Positions 53,728 through 64,000 of a DNA stretch of 64,000 nt are shown here, one piece after another. The translations under genes were made by a program, and so were the position numbers. Source of the DNA: Clusia tigrina. Lineage: Eukaryota > Arthropoda > Insecta > Diptera > Clusiidae. The notes below the pieces were generated by a model. The model worked only from the letters and a program-made list of their open reading frames with translations. It searched no databases and was not told the DNA's origin. Numbering within the stretch: the stretch's first letter is position 1; each line of letters begins with the position of its first letter. The stretch is from contig OV050030.1 in assembly GCA_920105625.2 (NCBI GenBank), positions 139,032,291 through 139,096,290 on the forward strand, in the 5' to 3' direction.

Positions 53728-56696
53728 TGATAATGTAAATCCCGAAGTTTAAAATTGAATAATGAATGTTAAAATGAACCGTGGATGATAAAATTTAATA
53801 ATGAATGTGAAAATGAACCGCGGATGATAAAAATGAATCATGAATGGTAAAATGAATCATGAACGTTAAATCAATAGTGAATGATAAAATGAATCATGTA
53901 TGATATGAATCATGAATGGTTAAATGAATCGAATGATGAAAACAATCATGCATGACATGAGTCATGTATGTAAAAAGAATCACGAATGATAAAACTGATT
54001 CCTGATTGGAAAAATTAATCATGAATGATAGATTGAATCATGAATGTAAAATGAATCATGAATCGTAAATGAATTGTGAATGATAAAAATGAATCCTGAA
54101 TGATAAATATTAATCATGAATGATAAAATAATTTATCATGAACGTTAAATCAATAGTGAATGATAAAATGAATCATGTATGATATGAATCATGAATGGTT
54201 AAATGAATCGAATGATGAAAACAATCATGCATGACATGAGTCATGTATGTAAAAAGAATCACGAATGATAAAACTGATTCCTGATTGGAAAAATTAATCA
54301 TGAATGATAGATTGAATCATGAATGTAAAATGAATCATGAATCGTAAATGAATTGTGAATGATAAAAATGAATCCTGAATGATAAATATTAATCATGAAT
54401 GATAAAATAATATATCAATGAAAAAAAGTATCATGAATGATAATGTGAATCACGAAATTTAATATTTAATAATAAATGTTAAAATGAATCGTGGATGATA
54501 AAAATGAATCATGAATGGTAAAATGAATCGTGAATGATAATTGCAATCATGACTCATAAAAAGACTCATAAATGATAAAATGAATGATAAAATTTAACCA
54601 TGAATGATAGAATCATGAATGATAACATGAATCTTGAATCATAAGAATCATGAATGGTAAAATGTTTCATGAATAATAAAAATTAATCATGAATCATGAA
54701 TGGAAAGATGCATCGTGAGTGGCAAAATGTATCGTGAAAGGTAAAATGAATCATGAACATTAAATCGTTCGTGAATGATAAAATGAATCATCAATGAAAA
54801 ACAGTATCATGAATGATAATGTGAATCACGAAGTTTAAAATTTAATAATAAATGTTTAAATGAATCGTGGATGATAAAAATGAATCATGAATGGTAAAAT
54901 CAATCGTGAATTAGAATATGAATCATGAATGATAAGAAGAATCATGAGAGATAAAAAGAATAATGAATGATAAAATAAATCATGAATGATTAAATTAATC
55001 ATTAATGAAAAAATGAATCATTAATGATAAAAATGAATCATGCATGGTAAAATGAATCATGAATAATAAAAATTAATCATGAATGTTAAGATGAAGCATG
55101 AAAGATAGAATGAATCATGAATGATAAAATTAATAATGAATGTTAAAATGAATCATGGTTGATAAAACTGAATAATGGAAGACAAAATGAATCATGAATG
55201 ATAAAATGAATCATGAATGATAAAATGAATCATTAATGATAACAACTAACCATAAATGATAGACTCCATCATGAATGATAAAATAAATCTTGAATGGTAA
55301 AATGATTGATGAATGATAAAAATGAACAATGAATGAATAATCAAAATTAATCGTAAATGATAAAAATGAATCATGAATGATAAAAATGAATAATGAATGA
55401 TAAAAATTGCTCATGAATGATAAAAGTGAATCGGGAATGATAATGTGAATTTTGAATGATATAAAGATTCAAGAATAGTAATATGATTCCTGAATAATAA
55501 AAATTAATCATGAATGGAAGAGCATGGCATAATGAAACGTGAATGGTAAAATGAATCATGAATGATAGAATAAATCATTAATTTATAAAATGAATCATGA
55601 ATGGTAAAATGAATCATTAATGGTAACAATTAACCATAACTGATAGACTCACGCATGAATGATGAAATAAATCTTGAATGGTAAAATGATTAATGAATGA
55701 AAAAATTAACAATGAATGATAAACGGAATCATGAATGATGAAAATTAACCATAAATGATAAAAATGAATCATGAATGATAAAAATTAATCATGAATCATA
55801 AAATGGAATCGTGAATGATAGTAAGAAATATGAATGGTAATATGATTCATGAATAATAAAAATTTAGCACGAATATTAAAATGAATCATGAATGGATAGA
55901 TGCATAATGAGTGGTGAAATGAATCGTGAAAGTTAAAATGAATCATGAACTTTAATCAATCGTGTATGATAAAATGAATCATATAAATAATGAATGGTAA
56001 AATGAATCGAATGGTAAAATCAATCGTGAATGATATGAATCATGATTCGTAAAATAAAACACGAATGATAAAAATGAATCCTGAATGAAAAATATTAATC
56101 ATGAATCATAAAAGTGAATCATGAATGTGAAAATGAATCATGATTGGTAAATGGAATCTTGAATGTTAAAACTAATCTTGAATGATAATATAAATCGTGA
56201 ATGATAATACAAAACATGGACGGTAAATTAAAATATGAATGTTAAATCGAATAATAAATGATAATATGAATCATGAATGGTAAAATGAATCATGAACGTT
56301 AAATCAATAGTGAATGAAAAAATGAATCATGAATGATATGAATCATGAATGGTTAAATGAATCGAATGATGAAAACAATCATGCATAACATGAGTCATGT
56401 AAGTAAAAATAATCACGAATGATAAAAATGATTCCTGATTGGAAAATTTAATCATGAATGATAATATGAATCATGAATGGTAAAATGAATAGAATGATAA
56501 AAACAATCGTGAATGATATAAATCATGAATGATAAAAATCCTGAAGGAAAAAATAAATCATGAATGATAGAATGAGTCATAAATGTAAACTGAATCCAGA
56601 ATGGTAAATCAATCGTGAATGATAAAATGAATCCTGAATGATAAATATTAATCAAGAATGATAAAATGAATCATGATTGAAAAAAAGCATCATGAA
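53728..56696 (+). repeat. HOR unit, S type with 279-bp duplication (2969 bp)
   Basis: This short unit contains the same 279-bp duplication as the L2 unit at 44801, with an identical join. A small deletion near 55336 (aatgaatgaataatcaaaa) removes the cggaatcatg stretch present in other units. It shares gattcaagaatag (near 55467) and aatcataaaatggaatcg (near 55796) with the next unit. Confidence 0.85.
53858..54415 (+). repeat. 279-bp tandem duplication in module A (S unit)
   Basis: Copies start at 53858 and 54137 (catgaacgttaaatc), with the join ataatttatcatgaacgtta exactly as at 45201-45220. The period is again 279 bp. The shared join implies one original event copied to two units about 8.9 kb apart. 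Confidence 0.85.
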
Positions 56697-59402
56697 TGAT
56701 AATGTAAATCACGAAGTTTAAAATTGAATAATGAATGTTAAAATGAACCGTGGATGATAAAATTTAATAATGAATGTGAAAATGAACCGCGGATGATAAA
56801 AATGAATCATGAATGGTAAAATGAATCATGAACGTTAAATCAATAGTGAATGATAAAATGAATCATGTATGATATGAATCATGAATGGTTAAATGAATCG
56901 AATGATGAAAACAATCATGCATGACATGAGTAATGTATGTAAAAAGAATCACGAATGATAAAACTGATTCCTGATTGGAAAAATTAATCATGAATGATAG
57001 ATTGAATCATGAATGTAAAATGAATCATGAATCGTAAATGAATTGTGAATGATAAAAATGAATCCTGAATGATAAATATTAATCATGAATGATAAAATAA
57101 TTTATCAATGAAAAAAAGTATCATGAATGATAATGTGAATCACGAAATTTAATATTTAATAATAAATGTTAAAATGAATCGTGGATGATAAAAATGAATC
57201 ATGAATGGTAAAATGAATCGTGAATGATAATTGCAATCATGACTCATAAAAAGACTCATAAATGATAAAATGAATGAAAAAAATTTAACCATGAATGATA
57301 GAATCATGAATGATAACATGAATCTTGAATCATAAGAATCATGAATGGTAAAATGTTTCATGAATAATAAAAATTAATCATGAATCATGAATGGAAAGAT
57401 GCATCGTGAGTGGCAAAATGTATCGTGAAAGGTAAAATGAATCATGGACATTAAATCGTTCGTGAATGATAAAATGAATCATCAATGAAAAACAGTATCA
57501 TGAATGATAATGTGAATCACGAAGTTTAAAAATTAATAATAAATGTTTAAATGAATCGTGGATGATAAAAATGAATCATGAATGGTAAAATCAATCGTGA
57601 ATTAGAATATGAATCATGAATGATAAGAAGAATCATGAGAGATAAAAAGAATAATGAATGATAAAATAAATCATGAATGATTAAATTAATTATAAATGAA
57701 AAAATGAATCATTAATGATAAAAATGAATCATGCATGGTAAAATGAATCATGAATAATAAAAATTAATCATGAATGTTAAGATGAAGCATGAAAGATAGA
57801 ATGAATCATGAATGATAAAATTAATAATGAATGTTAAAATGAATCATGGTTGATAAAACTGAATAATGAAAGACAAAATGAATCATGAATGATAAAATGA
57901 ATCATGAATGATAAAATGAATCATTAATGATAACAACTAACCATAAATGATAGACTCCATCATGAATGATAAAATAAATCTTGAATGGTAAAATGATTGA
58001 TGAATGATAAAAATGAACAATGAATGATAAACGGAATCATGAATAATCAAAATTAATCGTAAATGATAAAAATGAATCATGAATGATAAAAATGAATAAT
58101 GAATGATAAAAATTACTCATGAATGATAAAAGTGAATCGGGAATGATAATGTGAATTTTGAATGATATAAAGATTCAAGAATAGTAATATGATTCCTGAA
58201 TAATAAAAATTAATCATGAATGGAAGAGCATGGCATAATGAAACGTGAATGGTAAAATGAATCATGAATGATAGAATAAATCATTAATTTATAAAATGAA
58301 TCATGAATGGTAAAATGAATCATTAATGGTAACAATTAACCATAACTGATAGACTCACGCATGAATGATGAAATAAATCTTGAATGGTAAAATGATTAAT
58401 GAATGAAAAAATTAACAATGAATGATAAACGGAATCATGAATGATGAAAATTAACCATAAATGATAAAAATGAATCATGAATGATAAAAATTAATCATGA
58501 ATCATAAAATGGAATCGTGAATGATAGTAAGAAATATGAATGGTAATATGATTCATGAATAATAAAAATTTAGCACGAATATTAAAATGAATCATGAATG
58601 GATAGATGCATAATGAGTGGTGAAATGAATCGTGAAAGTTAAAATGAATCATGAACTTTAATCAATCGTGTATGATAAAATGAATCATATAAATAATGAA
58701 TGGTAAAATGAATCGAATGGTAAAATCAATCGTGAATGATATGAATCATGATTGGTAAAATAAAACACGAATGATAAAAATGAATCCTGAATGAAAAATA
58801 TTAATCATGAATCATAAAAGTGAATCATGAATGTGAAAATGAATCATGACTGGTAAATGGAATCTTGAATGTTAAAACTAATCTTGAATGATAATATAAA
58901 TCGTGAATGATAATACAAAACATGGACGGTAAATTAAAATATGAATGTTAAATCGAATAATAAATGATAATATGAATCATGAATGGTAAAATGAATCATG
59001 AACGTTAAATCAATAGTGAATGAAAAAATGAATCATGAATGATATGAATCATGAATGGTTAAATGAATCGAATGATGAAAACAATCATGCATAACATGAG
59101 TCATGTAAGTAAAAATAATCACGAATGATAAAAATGATTCCTGATTGGAAAATTTAATCATGAATGATAATATGAATCATGAGTGGTAAAATGAATAGAA
59201 TGATAAATACAATCGTGAATGATATAAATCATGAATGATAAAAATCCTGAAGGAAAAAATAAATCATGAATGATAGAATGAGTCATAAATGTAAACTGAA
59301 TCCAGAATGGTAAATCAATCGTGAATGATAAAATGAATCCTGAATGATAAATATTAATCAAGAATGATAAAATGAATCATGATTGAAAAAAAGCATCATG
59401 AA
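56697..59402 (+). repeat. HOR unit, S type (2706 bp)
   Basis: This short unit has the S junction near 59163. It carries gattcaagaatag (near 58172) like its left neighbour, but atgagtaatgtatg (near 56928) like its right neighbours. It is therefore intermediate between the two S subfamilies. Confidence 0.85.
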
Positions 59403-62101
59403 TGATAATGTAAATCACGAAGTTTAAAATTGAATAATGAATGTTAAAATGAACCGTGGATGATAAAATTTAATAATGAATGTGAAAATGAACCGCGGAT
59501 GATAAAAATGAATCATGAATGGTAAAATGAATCATGAACGTTAAATCAATAGTGAATGATAAAATGAATCATGTATGATATGAATCATGAATGGTTAAAT
59601 GAATCGAATGATGAAAACAATCATGCATGACATGAGTAATGTATGTAAAAAGAATCACGAATGATAAAACTGATTCCTGATTGGAAAAATTAATCATGAA
59701 TGATAGATTGAATCATGAATGTAAAATGAATCATGAATCGTAAATGAATTGTGAATGATAAAAATGAATCCTGAATGATAAATATTAATCATGAATGATA
59801 AAATAATTTATCAATGAAAAAAAGTATCATGAATGATAATGTGAATCACGAAATTTAATATTTAATAATAAATGTTAAAATGAATCGTGGATGATAAAAA
59901 TGAATCATGAATGGTAAAATGAATCGTGAATGATAATTCCAATCATGACTCATAAAAAGACTCATAAATGATAAAATGAATGATAAAATTTAACCATGAA
60001 TGATAGAATCATGAATGATAACATGAATCTTGAATCATAAGAATCATGAATGGTAAAATGTTTCATGAATAATAAAAATTAATCATGAATCATGAATGGA
60101 AAGATGCATCGTGAGTGGCAAAATGTATCGTGAAAGGTAAAATGAATCATGAACATTAAATCGATCGTGAATGATAAAATGAATCATCAATGAAAAAAAG
60201 TATCATGAATGATAATGTGAATCACGAAGTTTAAAATTTAATAATAAATGTTTAAATGAATCGTGGATGATAAAAATGAATCATGAATGGTAAAATCAAT
60301 CGTGAATTAGAATATGAATCATGAATGATAAGAAGAATCATGAGAGATAAAAAGAATAATGAATGATAAAATAAATCATGAATGATTAAATTAATCATTA
60401 ATGAAAAAATTAATCATTAATGATAAAAATGAATCATGCATGGTAAAATGAATAATAAAAATTAATCATGAATGTTAAGATGAAGCATGAAAGATAGAAT
60501 GAATCATGAATGATAAAATGAATAATGAATGTTAAAATGAATCATGGTTGATAAAACTGAATAATGAAAGATAAAATGAATCATGAATGATAAAATGAAT
60601 CATGAATGATAAAATGAATCATTAATGATAACAACTAACCATAAATGATAGACTCCATCATGAATGATAAAATAAATCTTGAATGGTAAAATGATTGATG
60701 AATGATAAAAATGAACAATGAATGATAAACGGAATCATGAATAATCAAAATTAATCGTAAATGATAAAAATGAATCATGAATGATAAAAATGAATAATGA
60801 ATGATAAAAATTACTCATGAATGATAAAAGTGAATCGGGAATGATAATGTGAATTTTGATTGATAATAAGAATCATGAATAGTAATATGATTCCTGAATA
60901 ATAAAAATTAATCATGAATGGAAGAGCATGGCATAATGAAACGTGAATGGTAAAATGAATCATGAATGATAGAATAAATCATTAATTTATAAAATGAATC
61001 ATGAATGGTAAAATGAATCATTAATGGTAACAATTAACCATAACTGATAGACTCACGCATGAATGATAAAATAAATCTTGAATGGTAAAATGATTAATGA
61101 ATGAAAAAATTAACAATGAATGATAAACGGAATCATGAATGATGAAAATTAACCATAAATGATAAAAATGAATCATGAATGATAAAAATTAATCATGAAT
61201 GATAAAATGGAATCGTGAATGATAGTAAGAAATATGAATGGTAATATGATTCATGAATAATAAAAATTTAGCACGAATATTAAAATGAATCATGAATGGA
61301 TAGATGCATAATGAGTGGTGAAATGAATCGTGTAAGTTAAAATGAATCATGAACTTTAAATCAATCGTGTATGATAAAATGAATCATATAAATAATGAAT
61401 GGTAAAATGAATCGAATGGTAAAATCAATCGTGAATGATATGAATCATGATTGGTAAAATAAAACACGAATGATAAAAATGAATCCTGAATGAAAAATAT
61501 TAATCATGAATCATAAAAGTGAATCATGAATGTGAAAATGAATCATGATTGGTAAATGGAATCTTGAATGTTAAAACTAATCTTGAATGATAATATAAAT
61601 CGTGAATGATAATACAAAACATGGACGGTAAATTAAAATATGAATGTTAAATCGAATAATAAATGATAATATGAATCATGAATGGTAAAATGAATCATGA
61701 ACGTTAAATCAATAGTGAATGAAAAAATGAATCATGAAAGATATGAATCATGAATGGTTAAATGAATCGAATGATGAAAACAATCATGCATAACATGAGT
61801 CATGTAAGTAAAAATAATCACGAATGATAAAAATGATTCCTGATTGGAAAATTTAATCATGAATGATAATATGAATCATGAGTGGAAAAATGAATAGAAT
61901 GATAAAAAAAATCGTGAATGATATAAATCATGAATGATAAAAATCCTGAAGGAAAAAATAAATCATGAATGATAGAATGAGTCATAAATGTAAACTGAAT
62001 CCAGAATGGTAAATCAATCGTGAATGATAAAATGAATCCTGAATGATAAATATTAATCAAGAATGATAAAATGAATCATGATTGAAAAAAAGCATCATGA
62101 A
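59403..62101 (+). repeat. HOR unit, S type (2699 bp)
   Basis: This short unit has the S junction near 61862. It shares aattccaatcatg (near 59936) and atgagtaatgtatg (near 59633) with the unit at 42096, 17.3 kb away. A small deletion near 60448 removes one monomer (aatgaataataaaaattaat). Confidence 0.85.
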
Positions 62102-64000
62102 TGATAATGTAAATCACGAAGTTTAAAATTGAATAATGAATGTTAAAATGAACCGTGGATGATAAAATTTAATAATGAATGTGAAAATGAACCGCGGATG
62201 ATAAAAATGAATCATGAATGGTAAAATGAATCATGAACGTTAAATCAATAGTGAATGATAAAATGAATCATGTATGATATGAATCATGAATGGTTAAATG
62301 AATCGAATGATGAAAACAATCATGCATGACATGAGTAATGTATGTAAAAAGAATCACGAATGATAAAACTGATTCCTGATTGGAAAAATTAATCATGAAT
62401 GATAGATTGAATCATGAATGTAAAATGAATCATGAATCGTAAATGAATTGTGAATGATAAAAATGAATCCTGAATGATAAATATTAATCATGAATGATAA
62501 AATAATTTATCAATGAAAAAAAGTATCATGAATGATAATGTGAATCACGAAATTTAATATTTAATAATAAATGTTAAAATGAATCGTGGATGATAAAAAT
62601 GAATCATGAATGGTAAAATGAATCGTGAATGATAATTCCAATCATGACTCATAAAAAGACTCATAAATGATAAAATGAATGATAAAATTTAACCATGAAT
62701 GATAGAATCATGAATGATAACATGAATCTTGAATCATAAGAATCATGAATGGTAAAATGTTTCATGAATAATAAAAATTAATCATGAATCATGAACGGAA
62801 AGATGCATCGTGAGTGGCAAAATGTATCGTGAAAGGTAAAATGAATCATGAACATTAAATCGATCGTGAATGATAAAATGAATCATCAATGAAAAAAAGT
62901 ATCATGAATGATAATGTGAATCACGAAGTTTAAAATTTAATAATAAATGTTTAAATGAATCGTGGATGATAAAAATGAATCATGAATTGTAAAATCAATC
63001 GTGAATTAGAATATGAATCATGAATGATAAGAAGAATCATGAGAGATAAAAAGAAAATTGAATGATAAAATAAATCATGAATGATAAAATTAATCATTAA
63101 TGAAAAAATGAATCATTAATGATACAAATGAATCATGCATGGTAAAATGAATCATGAATAATAAAAATAATCATGAATAGCAAGATGAATCATGAAAGAT
63201 AGAATGAATCATGAATGATAAAATTAATAATGAATGTTAAAATGAATCATGGTTGATAAAACTGAATAATGAAAGATAAAATGAATCATGAATGATAAAA
63301 TAAATCATGAATGATTAAATTAATCATTAATGAAAAAATGAATCATTAAGGATAAAAATGAATCATGCATGGTAAAATGAATCATGAATAATAAAAATTA
63401 ATCATGAATGTTAAGATGAAGCATGAAAGATAGAATGAATCATGAATGATAAAATGAATAATGAATGTTAAAATGAATCATGGTTGATAAAACTGAATAA
63501 TGAAAGATAAAATGAATCATGAATGATAAAATGAATCATGAATGATAAAATGAATTATTAATGATAACAACTAACCATAAATGATAGACTCCATCATGAA
63601 TGATAAAATAAATCTTGAATGGTAAAATGATTGATGAATGATAAAAATGAACAATGAATGATAAACGGAATCATGAATAATCAAAATTAATCGTAAATGA
63701 TAAAAATGAATCATGAATGATAAAAATGAATAATGAATGATAAAAATTACTCATGAATGATAAAAGTGAATCGGGAATGATAATGTGAATTTTGAATGAT
63801 AATAAGAATCATGAATAGTAATATGATTCCTGAATAATAAAAATTAATCATGAATGGAAGAGCATGGCATAATGAAACGTGAATGGTAAAATGAATCATG
63901 AATGATAGAATAAATCATTAATTTATAAAATGAATCATGAATGGTAAAATGAATCATTAATGGTAACAATTAACCATAACTGATAGACTCACGCATGAAT
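62102..64000 (+). repeat. HOR unit, S family, cut by the window end
   Basis: This partial unit of 1899 bp has the same private variants as the units at 42096 and 59403. It contains a 230-bp duplication (63071-63530) whose first copy has B-module variants and whose second copy has A-module variants. The unit type beyond 64000 is unknown, because the S junction would lie further right. Confidence 0.8.
63071..63530 (+). repeat. 230-bp duplication made of a B-type and an A-type copy
   Basis: taaatcatgaatga starts at 63071 and again at 63301. The first copy, and the bases just before it, have B-module variants: aaaagaaaattgaatg (63050), gatacaaatg (63121) and gaatagcaagatg (63174). The second has A-module variants: gattaaattaatc, gataaaaatg and gttaagatgaagc. 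Confidence 0.8.

Larger units (their letters stand above)
24676..64000 (+). repeat. 19-bp monomer satellite array, right block
   Basis: This continues the left block in the same orientation and with the same monomer phase after the retrotransposon. Removing 22388-24675 restores the uninterrupted satellite sequence seen at 3444 or 11773. The block is pure satellite to the end of the window. It passes from long units (to about 42.1 kb) to a region dominated by short 2.7-kb units (from 51 kb). The array runs off both ends of the window, so its full size is unknown. Confidence 0.97.

Noticed and set aside
1..64000. CRISPR array (short direct repeats at regular spacing)
   Set aside because: Repeats are directly adjacent without unique spacers, they vary continuously, and no cas-like gene is present. 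The retrotransposon identifies the genome as eukaryotic.
1..64000. The whole repeat pattern as an assembly artefact
   Set aside because: Units differ by private variants, deletions and duplications, and one holds a clean transposon insertion, which simple assembly duplication would not create. Copy number could still be misassembled; this cannot be judged without reads.

Overview
This window is a eukaryotic satellite-DNA array interrupted by one retrotransposon. About 61.7 kb of the 64 kb is an AT-rich tandem repeat whose basic monomer is about 19 bp (consensus tgaatcatgaatgataaaa, usually 18-20 bp, with drifted versions). Every monomer runs in the same orientation, from base 1 to base 64000. 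I see no host gene, tRNA, rRNA or CRISPR array. The only real coding sequence belongs to a 5'-truncated Jockey-type non-LTR retrotransposon (LINE) on the minus strand. Jockey-clade elements are mainly known from arthropods, so an insect or other arthropod genome is likely. Centromeric or pericentromeric heterochromatin, or another large satellite block, is the likely setting. The species cannot be named from the sequence.

The satellite has several levels of order. Monomers with recognisable private variants recur in a fixed order, forming higher-order repeat (HOR) units. I anchor each unit on the 20-mer tgataatgtaaatcacgaag or its variant. Starts fall at 1, 4443, 5202, about 10021, 12772, 13531, 18914, 25663, 26422, 31852, 37147, 42096, 44801, 51024, 53728, 56697, 59403 and 62102. 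There are four length classes. Long 'L2' units are about 5.4 kb when complete. 'L1' units are about 4.45 kb. Short 'S' units are about 2.70 kb and dominate from 51 kb to the end. A truncated unit of exactly 759 bp occurs three times, at 4443, 12772 and 25663. On the left half the order is 759 + L2 + L1, a super-repeat of about 10.6 kb. On the right half it is L2 and S, then S-S-S-S-S. L units contain three related modules that share the same monomer order: A near the start, B about 2.15 kb in, and C in the last 0.25 kb. S units join the A module and the first part of B directly to C through one recurrent deletion junction.

Superimposed on this are local duplications (19, 230, 279 and 670 bp), deletions (58, about 100, about 150, about 190, 368, 398 and about 1700 bp) and short patches in which one module carries the sequence of another. 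These are the expected traces of unequal exchange and gene conversion in a satellite that is being homogenised.

The retrotransposon occupies 22388-24664 and is flanked by an 11-bp target-site duplication. It has a 22-bp poly(A) tail (poly(T) on the plus strand), a 3' untranslated region with two A-rich tracts, and a 667-codon remnant of ORF2. That remnant keeps the whole reverse transcriptase and the C-terminal region without a stop codon. The endonuclease domain and ORF1 are lost by 5' truncation. The same target site is empty in eight other HOR units of this window.
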